Assembly (NCBI RefSeq): GCF_958295425.1
Contig: NC_081139.1
Span: 25,774,888 to 25,838,887, forward strand
Length of the DNA: 64,000 bases
Reading direction: 5' to 3'
Source of the DNA: Solea solea
Lineage: Eukaryota; Chordata; Actinopteri; Pleuronectiformes; Soleidae
A program made the position numbers and the translations under genes. The notes under the pieces are model-generated. The model was not told the DNA's origin. It made no database searches and saw nothing but the letters and a program-made list of their open reading frames with translations. Shown here in pieces: positions 15,096 to 27,800 of this stretch. Position 1 is the first letter of the stretch. Every line of letters begins with the position of its first letter.

Positions 15096-15957
15096 AGATG
15101 AAACATTTAGTATTTATTTATGGTGCCGGGTACAAGAAAGGTAATCCAAAAAAAGAGGCGTTTTTTTTTTGCCAAGATGGCAACTTATGTCACCAGGAAA
15201 AATCAAATAGAAAACAGTGCAGGTCTGGAAGCAGCCTCAGTGTGGTGCTGTAACACTACATGCAGACTGAGGCTGGAATTCAGTTTTTATAAACTGGAGA
15301 TGTGGAGAAATTTAAAAACTTTTAATATGGAGCTTTAAAAAGACCCTTTGTACCAATTAGAGTTTAGAGTTTATTTATTTAAAATAGGGACAATACATAC
15401 TAATGGACATACACATGTAAATATGCAAGATTATAGCCAACGGCTAATTTCCATCTTTAGTCCCTTCGGCAGGTTGATGTTGATATACATAGGATTATTA
15501 AGACAACATAAACAATTAGTAGAACAATTAGTCTTAAAAGGTAAAAGTAGTAATAGGTATCCCAAACAGTTAGCTAATATTAGACAAATATACACAATCC
15601 ACGTATTGTGTTTGGTATTGAATTCCAGGTGTGAGATGCACGGAGAGAGGAGAAGACTAACAGTTCACACAACGGGCAAACACTAGGCATCAGTGGAGAG
15701 AAAAAACTCCCTTATCTCTGACAGAACCAGATGTGCAGCATCTGCCTCGACCGGTGGGGGTGAAAGGAAAAATGGGGGACAGAGGAGAGGTGGGGGAGAG
15801 AAAGGAAAAGAAGGAGGTGAAGTCGAGACAGAAGAAAGAGACCAGGAGCAGAAATGGGAAATTTGTATCAAGTTATAAGTTTAGACAGGACAATGTCATT
15901 TAAGCAGCAGCAGAGATTGTTGATAAAAAATATACTGATATCCACTTTAATTAATGC

Positions 15958-15999
<42 letters not shown>

Positions 16000-16000
16000 G
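15958..16000. repeat. (AAT)n microsatellite
   Basis: About 14 ATA/AAT units in near-perfect tandem. Confidence 0.95.
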
Positions 16001-16091
16001 TAAACTCAGAGAGACAGAGGAAAGAAAGGAAAGACACAAGAAAGAACAAGGTTAATGACATGTAAAAAGTCATATTCATAACCTGATTGTG

Positions 16092-16300
16092 ACAGAGTGA
16101 GTGTGCGTGCACCACAGGATATTCCTCCAGCAGTCTAGGTCTATAGCAGCATTACTAAGAGATGGCTCAGGTTTCCCTGAGCCAGTCTAACTATAAGCTT
16201 TATCAAAAAGGAAAGTTTTAAGTCTAACTTTAAATACAGAGAGAGGCTCCGCCTCCTGAACTGTCATTGGGAGCTGGTTCCACAGGAGAGGAGCCTGGTA
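16092..16300 (+). repeat. dispersed fish repeat fragment
   Basis: Contains TAACTATAAGCTTTATCAAA, AAGGAAAGTTTTAAGTCTAA and GGAGCTGGTTCCACAGGAGA, blocks I recall as recurrent in many fish genomes. The family name is not known to me. Its right side stops abruptly at the CA/CATA tract. Confidence 0.5.
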
Positions 16301-16482
16301 ACACACACACATACATACATACACACACATACATACTGTACATACACACACATACATACTGTACATACACACACACACATACATACATACATACATACAT
16401 ACATACACACACATACATACATACATACATACATACATACACTCACATATACACACATACATACATACATACACACACACAT

Positions 16483-16513
<31 letters not shown>

Positions 16514-16595
16514 TACATACATACATACACATACATACATACATACATACACATACATACTGTACATACACACACACACACACACATACATACAT

Positions 16596-16628
<33 letters not shown>

Positions 16629-16713
16629 TATACATACATACATACATACACACACATATACACACATACATATATACATACACACACACACACATACATA
16701 CATACACACACAC

Positions 16714-16774
<61 letters not shown>

Positions 16775-16829
16775 CACACACACATTCATACATACATACA
16801 CACATACACACACACATACATACACACAT
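16301..16829. repeat. (CATA)n/(CA)n microsatellite, about 530 bp
   Basis: CATA and CACA repeats with a few TGTACATACA interruptions. Frames up to 212 codons on the minus strand and 194 on the plus strand are artefacts of the repeat. Confidence 0.97.
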
Positions 16830-19800
16830 GGAGGTCACTGTGTCACACTGAAAAGTCCTGGACTAAGTGAGTTGAACTGTGAGGGTAAGAAAAATTAATG
16901 CTTTTCATATGTGGAAAAAATAATGGGAGGGTCATTAAAGTTAATGATCTATGGTTATGTGAGATAAGGACATTGGCTCCGCAGTGTATTTGCTTGACAA
17001 GCATTGGACACACGTGTGGGTGAGTATTCACAACTCAGCCTTGTTTAAAAAATAGCTGCAAATGATTTGGATTGATTTGTGAAATGTGTGGAGGCTGACG
17101 CTTCTTTTCTTTTTCACACTCACACAACGTCTTTAGTAGTTTGTCTTGTTAACCGGTTTTATGGGTTCTGTCAGCATAGTCTTGTGACGGGTACTTGGAA
17201 CATGATAGTGATACTGAATTTATTTAATTTACTTATGTAAACCGATACCTTAAATTATTATTAATAATAATCTCCAAGTAAAATGATATTCATTGTAGAA
17301 GTGACAGTACTTCAGCTGAGAGATCACGTCTTTGTTCTGTTGAGTCTTCAAACTTCACACTTGTACTATTTAAGGTTTATTTGCTGTCTATTATCATTTG
17401 TTGTATTATTAGTAAACGAGTGTTAGCAGTATATGCTGTGTATGTGTAAATCACATGTTGTGACATTTGAGGTGAAATCCTTTGCTGTTTTCATGACAGG
17501 AAGCTTTGAATGGTTTATAAGTGGTTTAAGATGTTTCAGTGTTCCAGTATGAAACACTGGACAGGTAAAAGTACTGTATATCTCGCAATATTTAACATTA
17601 TAAATATCATAAATTGGATATTATATATGGATATATCAATGTCATTGTTTGTGACACACATAGATATCCTTCATTTAACATAAAAAATACAAAGAAATAA
17701 ATCAGGTATTGGTGTTAATAAGTGCATTTTAAGATCATATAATACATGTGTATTTTCACTCCTCTTTGGGAAACACAAACTTTTCACGAGTCCAGAGAAA
17801 CAATCTGTGTGCAGCTTTATATCCACATATATATCCTATATCAGGAAATAGACCAACAATATCCAGATGTCATTTAGAGGCAATATCACCCAGCCTTTCA
17901 GAAATATTAATTTGATTTATATCGTTATATATTAATTTCAAATGATATAAAATAAATATCGTGACACGTTTTTTTCCCCCATATCACCCAGCCCTAGTTT
18001 AGCCTCATAAATATGTTTGTAAAATGCCTGAGAAATTAAAAATACAGTAGATATTTCAATAGGGAGACCAGTCTTTTCCAGTTCAGTAATGTTTGACACG
18101 TTATGTAACAATATTGTGTTTTAACTGTGATGTCAGGGAGTCCTCATAGAGGTTGTAAAGGTCCAAGGTCTTATCACAGAGAGAAAGTGTCCTTGTTACG
18201 CAACCAGGAAGGCAGCGAACATGAATTCTTCTCTCTGCTGAGTTACACTAGAGTCCAAACACTTCACAGGAAGTCACTTTCAAACAGCCATAGTAACACT
18301 CACTTTTTATTGAATTGTGTTAAACACAGGAAATGGTTTCTTTTGTGTCGAGGCAGATGGAGGAGGAAACAGCAACAGTGCACTAGTAAAGTGAGACGAC
18401 TGCAAAGCATCAATACATTTATACATTTATTATGCTCCAGAAAAAGTTGGTCCTTTGGGGTAAGACTTTTTTCATGAGCAGGCGGTACATCTTTTAGCCT
18501 CCAGAAAACATATGGTGCAAGTGTTTGAAATTCAAAAGTAGGATTATTATTATTAATGTCGTGGCTGACAAGATTCAAGGCCTTTGTCCAACCAGGTCCT
18601 TTTCAGTTTTTAGTTTAAATATACGTGTAATTATCTGTGATAATAAAGAGCAGAATGTGGAGATTAGTTTACACTTACAAAAGCAATAAAAAATAATAAT
18701 ATAACTTTAGCTCAGGGGTCTCAGGGGCCACTGAGGGTGTGGTCAGGTCAGGGGTCGATATGAGGGGATATGAGCTTAAAATTATAATCGTTATATCACA
18801 TTAGCAATATTTGTGGTGATACTTCACAGAATTTCCAAATAAAAGTGGTTGAAATGGAATAATATAGCGTTCGCAACAACAACAATAACAATAATAATAA
18901 AAACACATTTATGATGCATAATAAATCTGTAAATAAAAGCAACATAGCTACTCCACCCAAGAACAGAAAATAAGAGATTCACAGCCTACACTAAGATACA
19001 TACGATAAGGAATTAACAGGACAGTTTGATTAGGACATTGTGAAAAAGGGTGGGAGACGTCATCCAAGATAGTCTGTGGCTTAGACCACGTCTTCCTTTC
19101 CAACACAACAGTCAGAAAGTCCAGCTCCACCCACAGGAGGAGTTTGACTTGTTCTTAACTGACAGTCAAACACAATGAATCACATCGGCTCGATCACTTT
19201 CTGACCACTTAAACCACATGTAAGCTGGGTTTGAATTACATGGGAGCCGAGTCATACATTGACCGCTTTATCCTCACTGTCATAAAAACTCACCACTGAT
19301 GCTCCACCCTCTCTTCCCCGCTTCTGGCTACGTGCAAGCCCTGGAGCTGTGTGGAAACACACGTAAATACATCGAGAAGATAGAGTTTATCCCAAAGATG
19401 CTTACAAGTGCAATCTGTTTGACATGCGTCTGTGTTGCAATTCCTGCCATTTGAAAAAAATGCCAGAGTGATGTTTACTCGTGTGTGGCCCCTCGCTCGC
19501 TCATTTCCTCTTCCTCACTTCCTCCTACAACTGTTCTCTCTGCTTCTTCTTCGCTGGCTCTGCCATGATGAACGAACGAATAATGCTATCGTTGTCTTGA
19601 TCTTATAGCCGGTACCTGGCTGGAAGATGTGTAGTATCATAAAGCGATTCTTGTTTCTCCTGTTTCTCGTGAGGCCCCTGATCTTGCAAGGCTGTCTTCT
19701 GCTATCAGATGGTCCCAATGTCCCCGCTACAACACATTTAACCATCACACTGACTCTGAAGCTGTGAAATTAGAGTCAAAATCCTGTGTAGTTCTGCTTT

Positions 19801-20280
19801 AAAGGACTGTGGTCTCCTCAGAAAGATGACACCTTCAGTGTTATTATAACTTGACATTGAGTCAGGCCAAATGAAATGGATTGTGGGGCTGCAAGTGTTT
19901 GAGACAGTACTTGAATAACCTCAGCGTTTAGATCAGTGATGAGAGTTACAACCACAGTACTGAGTTAGTCTATAACTGCTGTTTTAAGGGACTAAGGCAT
20001 TCAACCCATGCTGCTCCTTAAGACTTGGAACAGAGCTGGTTGTCGTTCAACTTCTGTAATCAAGGGTCTCATTTACAATCTGCAAGCGGACTGAATTCTA
20101 TTAAATGCAATCAACTGTGTGGAGGAAATGAACAGTGCTGCATTATAGAAGCCCTATCACTTCAATTAGGAGAGACAAGTGAATGGAAAAATAATTATTG
20201 TACAAATTGTACAAATGAAACGCGATAAGTCTTGATAGAGTCTTTGTTGCTTGGACTCTATGGGGAGACAATGAGATTGA
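16830..20280. other. intergenic, no gene seen
   Basis: AT-rich sequence without conserved coding blocks. 19645-19800 shares blocks (CCCTGATCTTGCAAGGCTG, GCTGTGAAATTAG) with 30620-30795 and in part with 34855-34875, indicating one dispersed repeat family. (AAT)/(AAC) runs occur near 18880-18900. Confidence 0.55.
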
Positions 20281-20294
20281 AGGTATGTGGTCTG

Positions 20295-20298
<4 letters not shown>

Positions 20299-20325
<27 letters not shown>
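20299..20325. repeat. (CAG)n microsatellite
   Basis: Eight CAG units followed by CAACAG. The frames through it (poly-Gln, poly-Ser, poly-Ala) show no support as coding sequence. Confidence 0.95.
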
Positions 20326-20326
<1 letters not shown>

Positions 20327-20596
20327 TTTTGCCATTCACCCATTCACTCACACAGTTCATACATCACATCTATGTGCAGCGTGTCGTTTTTGTCAGGCTT
20401 CCTCCTTCTTGCGAACAAACTGGCCCCTAGGTGTGTCGTAAAAAAAGGGTCCTGGGTCATGCTCGTGACCCCCATTAGGAATTTCCTGGTTACCTTTTCA
20501 ACTACAATGGAATGCACATCTTTAACTTATTCGAGACCGAATGTAGCTGTGTTAATGTGTTCATCTACATCAGATACTTCAAGCGTATTTTTCCAT

Positions 20597-20745
20597 CACA
20601 CAACTCAGCATACCCGTCAGGAACAATGTGGGGTTAAGTGTCTTGCCCAAGGACACATTGGCATGTAGACTAGCAAAGCCGGGTATTCAGCCCATGACCT
20701 TCCATTTGAAAGACACCTTGCTTTACCACTGAGCCTTTGCCACTC
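20597..20745 (-). repeat. tRNA-derived SINE head
   Basis: The minus strand begins with a tRNA-like head (GGCTCAGTGGTAAAGCAAGG, then AAGGTCATGGGC) and continues CAATGTGTCCTTGGGCAAGA then CACTTAACCCCAC. This is the body of the widespread fish SINE whose other pieces sit at 28035, 42122, 24718 and 34868. Confidence 0.6.
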
Positions 20746-21544
20746 ATAATGTATACTTACATTATTATTTACATGAAATACAGCCACACACTTGCATTCA
20801 AACCCGACTGTTGTGCTTACTGGGGCTAAAGCTAACTATGCTAAGTAGCTTCAGGTAACTTGCACTGTAATTGCATATTATTAGTATGTGAAAGCTTTCA
20901 TTCTTGGATACTTTACTTTATACTATCTCTTGAGCTGTCTTATGTACTTTTTTTAAAATCTACTTTACATCTGTGTTTTGTGATGTCTCACATTCATAGG
21001 GCCACACAACAATTGTGTAATGTCTTTGGTTCTTCCTCCACAATTTTAAGATCAGTTTTCATTAACCTTCACTTTCTTTCTAACCACTAGGTGGCAAACT
21101 GAGACTATTATTTTTCTGTGTGCAACACTGTGGAATCCTGCACTGCAGTGCTATACAAATCCAGAACATTGTGGGTTTTTTTTTCCTTCTGCCATTTAAA
21201 AAGTGTGTATTTTGCGATGTTTGTGAAGATTCAGCTGCTATTATGTCGCCACTGACTTTGTTGCCACATTGTTGTCACTTCAAGGATACTCTGACTGAGT
21301 AAATCCAAAACTTGTGACATGGTACTGAGGTATAATCCTATGTGTTCTTGCACAAGTATCCGTGCTGCATGTCAGCACTTGTTTTTTTTCCCCTTTTTCA
21401 GCAGATATTAGGTGCAGCAGACTCTAAATTCTATTTCTAGTTCCTCCTCCTGTTGTGAAACACGTCTTCTTATTTGCATTCTGTACTTACTAAATGCCTG
21501 ATGTGACATGACCTTCTCATTTTAAGGCTGCTGAATCCTTAAAC

Positions 21545-21604
21545 ATGGCCAGACCGCAGGATAACCCTGCGACTCACCAGAACCCGACAGAGTCCGGGAG
21601 AAGG
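21545..21604 (+). CDS. slc2a9: slc2a9 coding exon 1, [20 protein letters not shown]
   Basis: ATG at 21545 has a good Kozak context (AACATGG), and an in-frame TGA lies upstream at 21509-21511. It encodes a 20-residue cytosolic N-terminus before donor GTGAGT (21605), phase 0. N-termini vary among GLUT9 isoforms, so homology does not confirm it; splice phase and context do. Confidence 0.8.
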
Positions 21605-24600
21605 GTGAGTGTCCTTGAAGCATCCACAGCACTAAACCTGAGCAGCCAATTTGTGATACCTTCTGACGTTTTGACTCGTCTGACAGACTGACAGTCCTAA
21701 GATCCGGGTCACTACACTGTTCTTTGCTCCACATGGAACATATGATTCTCTTTAGATGATAAGGACATGTTCTATCTGTCCTGCACTTCAGTAAACATGT
21801 GTTTGACCTTTGGAATTTATGTACAATTTGGACAAAGAAGCTGCTTCTGCTTTTGTGATGCTTTCACCTTGAATCTGTGCTGAACACTTAGATCAAAAAC
21901 ACCCATTCATAATGCATCCCTCATCTTAACAAAACCTGCTAATGCCTAACCCTAACATTAACCTACATACTATTCAAATCTTATCCCCTGAATGTCATAA
22001 TCATGTGCAGATATGGCAATATGATTAAAAAAGATCTGTCAATGAGCAAGTGGTAAAAGAATCCATGTGTGTGTGTGGATTAAGCAACATTTCATACTCT
22101 TCTGTCCTATTTTAACAAATCTTTTATAGTCTTAGTGTTAATATCTTTATATATTGTACATTTTTGGTAATGCATGTTCATTGTTTATTATCTTTATCGT
22201 CTTTACTGCTGTAACATGTAAATTTCCCCACTGCGGGACAAATAAAGGATTACCTTATCTTATCTTATCTTATCTTATGAATGTGTGTGGGAAACATTAT
22301 GCTAATCAGCACATGTGAAATGATTTTCTTCATTAAAACCCAATTCAAACACTTATGGGGTCATATGCACATTAATACAGATGTATGGGCAGATTTAACA
22401 CACCTTAGTTTTTAAATAGGCTCTTACAGTTGAAAATAAATAAAGGCACTATGATGAAATTGCACAAAATGTTTTTTCACCATGTTTCATCATGACGCTG
22501 GACTGATCTAGTACAGTATGTGTGTCACTTTGGTAACTCTCAAAGCAGTGAATACACAAAAATAACACATTTGAAATCAGCAGTGGATCGATGACTCTTC
22601 TTGTTGTTCTGTGTGCTGTGATAGAAAATCACAGATTTTTCTTCTTGGACTTCGATGTGGGAAATGAGTAGATTACAAAGCAACAGAAGAAAGAAAGTAA
22701 GAATTTCAGAATCAGAATCACAATCAACTTTATAGTCTGGTCAATTCAATATAATTAACTTTTTTTTCTTTAACATAAATTATTACCAACAGTTACCTCA
22801 GATTTCTTCTGATTTAAATTTAAATTTTAAATACTTTTCTTGCTCTAGACCAGCAGTTCTCATAATACCAAGTACCAAGTACCACCTAAGAAAATATTGA
22901 GATGTCGAAGGAACACCATTATCACCAATTATCCATCAAGCAAAGTGAGCTACAGACTTTTCCCAGAAGGCAGATTTATTCCCAACAATTAGAATGTAGA
23001 TTCTGTAGAATTTGACCCAAAGGTGGCATATGTAGGCTGAAAAGAAGGGGTCCGAGAATCGACTCCTGAGGGACTCCACTTGTCAGTACCTCATACAACC
23101 ACATTTCACACTCCTGACCTCAATGATACAATTCCCAGAATTCTGTGTGAATTTGACATTGACCAAAAACAATGTCACTATCTTTGACCAAGCAACTATG
23201 TCTATGTTTGTGTAACTTGTGTCATGTGCTCTGTTTTGACTGCAGCCAATCACAGCGTGCCTGTTGAACACAGCCTTCTTTGGTGCCCTGGGCTCATCTT
23301 ACCTCTATGGCTACAACCTCTCTGTAGTCAACGCTCCTGCTCTGGTGAGTCACCCTGTTAGGCTGGATCTTATTAGCCCTGTCTTTCACAGTACAACTAG
23401 CACACATTCCCAGGATTTGTGAACCTTGTGAACCCTATCAAAAAATAGTCAGCACATAATCATATAATCTTAAGAAATGGTAGACTAGATGTGACTAAAT
23501 GGCTGCCAAGACCTGTGTACATAAACCATTGATAACTCTCATGTTTTGATGGAACATTTGTATTTTAACTGGCACAGCTTTTCCAGCTTTTACGGCTCTA
23601 GAGGTTCAGGTAATTACCATGTGACAACTCTCAGCTGATCATATCAGTGAATTGAAGCCAGGTTCAGGTTGATAACAGTGGCCAAACTGAGTGAAATGTG
23701 CTGGTTTTCTTAGGACTATTATCTAGTTTTACCGTGAACTGCTCATGTTTCACAGCAACATTCATTTTCCACAGTTCCACATCACATATCACAACATTGC
23801 AATCCGTCACATATGCCACTAATTAAATTCTTCCTGTTTCTGTATAAAAGTAAAATATTTTTGCCATTTCAGTTCCCTGAATCCTTGAATTATTTTTTTA
23901 ACAAGGCCAGAAAAAAAATCCAGAAAAAATAGACTGATAATCAGAAAAAAGGAACATGGTGTGACCTGAGACACAGTTTTAATCAAAACAAGAGAAAAGA
24001 CTTTCCGTAGACAAAAAGTAAAAACATTAATTCAGTTAAATTGATTATGTCTCAGTCATCCAGGTCATAGTCATCTTCAATAGTGAGCTGCATGCAACTG
24101 GAGTTGCTTGAGTTAACTCTTTATACAGTGCTGTATAAAGATATCTTTATACAACATACACCTTCATAACAATGAAAGTGTATGTTGTGCTTTCTAATAA
24201 TGTTCCCTAAAGGAAGCATATATAAGGTAAAAAGTATAGGCCCAAGCACTGAGCCCTGTGGAACTCCACAATTAACTTCATTGTCATGGTAGATTTGATT
24301 TGATTTACTGTTCGACGTAATAACTGTTTCAATGCAAACTTTTAATCTCACATTCGAACAAACGTTCGAACTTGGAACAAAAAGTGACAGGGTTACAGAT
24401 TTTGCATGTGACAGTTTTCTTAGTTGTTTTTCACACGAAATGTTCCCAAACATTAGCCTCGCTTCAGCCGCCTCCATGCTGTTGCTTCCCATTCTGTTCC
24501 CGGTCACTAGTGTGCATGTGCTGTCAGTGCATCAAAGATTTTGGAAAAGTGAGATGTGTCACTCGGACCTACTACAATTGGCTCCGGTGAAACATTGTTT

Positions 24601-24809
24601 AACGTAGCGTTGCATGCGGTGGGATACACACGATGTCACTAATGACCCGTCAACTACTAAATTAGCCCTACTACATAATGGAAAATAACCAGATGGACAG
24701 ACCAGAAAATATATACCAGATGTGATCGCCTTGAGTGGTCATCAAAACTAGAAAGTGCCATATAAATACAAACCATTTACCATAGTGAGGTGGAAATTTT
24801 AATTACAAG

Positions 24810-24849
<40 letters not shown>

Positions 24850-27800
24850 TACTCCTGAGCAAATGTAGAGCCTGATCACAGGATTTTGTTGTAGATTTGC
24901 AAAGTACCTTGGTCAAAATGTATTGGCAGGTAAATACAACAGTAAATATACAATATTTTAAAGATACATATTTAAAGTGTAAACTATTGATTCTCGGAGT
25001 TATAAAAAATCTTACATTGCTTTTCCAGGTGAATTCTCAACATAAATCTGAGCTGGAGGTGGTGGACAATGTCCTACAGATATATAGCCAATCATCTTCA
25101 GTTAGCTGTATGTTAGCTTCTTATTCCCATCTTGATTTAATGTACAGTACATTGTGGAGAGACGTCTGTCCTCCTGTAGAGCTGAATAAATCCTTGAAAT
25201 CAGTTTTCTGCTTGAATTTCCTTTGTAAGCATTGACAAATACTGTATCTCTATCTGGTTAATTCCTTCCGCTCCAGTAGTTTTGATATTTTTTGAGAGGT
25301 TCACTTTTTTGTTCTAACTCCTTCCATTTTGCTACATATTCCGGATTACACCAAGCGACCAGGGAGTGAAGCTGTGCCGCTCTGTAATAATCCTCCAAAC
25401 AGGGCAGGGCCCTACCACCTTTATCTTTGGACAACTCTAGTGTCTGATATCTAAGGCCTTTGTTTTGCCCAGATAAAAGTAGATATACTCTTATTCCATT
25501 CATTAAATTGCTTTGGTGGAATCTCAACGACTGGAAGAGGTACAGGAGACAGGGCAGCACGTTCATCTTAATTATTTATATCCGGTTGTACATATTTGTC
25601 AGTAACAGGGGTCAGTGGTTTAAGTCTGCCTTAATATCAGCTGTTATGGAAGTATAATTGTGGTCATCAATGGTAGTTAAATCTTTTGGTATTCATACTC
25701 CAAGGTACTTCATTATACTTTCTGTCAGTTTGTTAGTGACATACACCAGCTATGATGCAACCTGGACACATCCTCAGTGATGTTACCTGGAGTCCTTTTG
25801 TGTTTCGGGTCTCGTCCAGGCGACCCAGCCGGGGGTGATCAAGCCCTGGCTTGTGCCCAGGTAGCGCTACCCCACCCACTTATCTCCTCTCCTGATCCAC
25901 AGCCACCTTGAAGCAACTTCCTCTGCTTCAGTGGCCTCCTTAATGGCCCTTCGCCTTCTGACTCCAGTGATGCCCAGCATGTTATAGGCCCTGCAGAGGG
26001 ACTGACCTGCGAACCCTCTGCATCCCACCTCAATGGACTGGCATCTGGCTCTCCACTCGTTGCGCTGGCACTCCTCCACCAGCGCAGCATATTTGGCCCT
26101 CTTCCTCTCGTTGGCCTCCTTAATGTGGTCCTCCCAGGGGACAGTGAGCTCCAGTAGAACAATCTGCTTAGATGTTGCTTAGGTGAGGACCAAATCCGGC
26201 CTGAGAGTTGTTGTGGCAGCATTTTCTGGGAACTTCAGGTGTTTCCCCAGGTCAACTCTGAGCTCCCAATCTTTTGCTGTTGCCAGGAGGCTAGAGGAGG
26301 TGGTTCTGGCTGTAACTGGTGGCTTCTCCCCGGTCCTTACAGAAGCGTTACTAATCCCAGCCTGAGAGACCTTGTGGTCAGAGAACTCTTGGTATTGCAG
26401 CACCTCACTTGTGCGGCTCATCATGAACTCCTCATTCAGGCTGTTGAGGAGCCTCAGGATGTTGCTCTGCCTGTACAGGGCGATGCTGCTCAAGCGCCGA
26501 GGTAGACCCAGCCACCTCAGGTACCGACTGACTCTCCTCTCGAAGCCCTCAACTGTGGAGATTGGGACTACGTAGACAAAGAGGGGCCAGAGGATCCTTG
26601 GGAGGATGCCATGTTGGTAAATCCAGGCCTTGAACTTGCCTGGAAGGCCCGATTTGTCCACTGAGGCCAGCCAAGTTTCCAGATCTTGGTTGGTTGACCA
26701 GATGGCTGCCGTGTCTCTCAGGCTGCAGTCAAAAACCTTCCCCAGGCTCTTCACCGGTTTCTCCATGACGGATAGTATCCTGGTCTTGCCAAGTGAGAAG
26801 TTGTCAGTGACCCACTACTGCACAGTTGATAAAGCTGTATCATCTCCTGATGTAACAACCGTATCAGCATGAATGTCCTTAGGAGCTAAACCATTTTTCT
26901 GCAGATGTATGGTAACGTGTACTGTTCACAAAACATGGTGTCTACCACTAATTTCTCAGTCCGCAGTTAGCTATCAAATGTGGGTTTATCTGGAAGAAAA
27001 CAATGCACTTTTATTGCTCTGGCATTACTCCTTCTTAGTCAGCCTTTGAACTTTATAGCCCACCCTCGTAGTCTATAAACAATAGTTATGAGGGCTACAG
27101 TCGAAGTGAAGTGCCCGTTTCTATTTCAGTTCTTTGGTAAGGAGGGAATACAGGTGAGGGAAAGGGAACATCTAAAAGAAACGGAATTCGTCAGCAATGT
27201 GCTGTCTGTTACCTGCTGCTATGGGCTGTGAATAATGATTAACAGGAAAATGCACAGGAAAAAAGACACTGCACAGAGAGAGAAACGTGTCTTCCCACAT
27301 CTCGTTATGATGCCAGCTGCTTTCATGTGCTAAAAGAAGACTTTGCTGCCTCCTTCACTAGAATCTTGAGAGAAATCTGCAGTCACAGTGGGGAATTTTC
27401 TTTTAATGACATCATGTGTTGACAAATTGACAATCTTCACGAAACAGAAACTGTTGGACGGATGAGAAATAATCAGAATCAGAGATGAACATTTAAATAG
27501 GAAGAGACTGATGTCTGTGACCTGTGAGTCAAACTGGTAATTGTGTGATTTCTGGGCTCAGCGCTGATTTGCTCGCTGTGCAATTATGGAACAGTAGAGT
27601 GGAGTAGAGAAATGTTTCCACATAACTGTGATGCTCATCATCTACAATTTGTCCTAAACCCATCAGCTGCAGGAGAATGACAATGAAATATAGATATCGG
27701 ACATTTCCTGGTACAAACACTGGCCTGGCAAATCAAAGCCTGGTCTTTATTTCTGATGCTTTGGTTAAACTTGTTCCCACTGGTCAACATACACCATATA

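Noticed and set aside
16187..16851. Cys/Val/Met/Tyr-rich frame of 212 codons and the opposing 194-codon frame
   Set aside because: CATA/CA microsatellite translated in different phases.
20232..20668. Poly-Gln frame suggesting a CAG-repeat protein
   Set aside because: The CAG run is short, neighbours a decayed SINE, and its frames have no supporting exon signals.
24121..24507. 128-codon minus-strand frame as a gene
   Set aside because: Its recognisable part is only an RT motif B fragment of a LINE, and the remainder has no homology.
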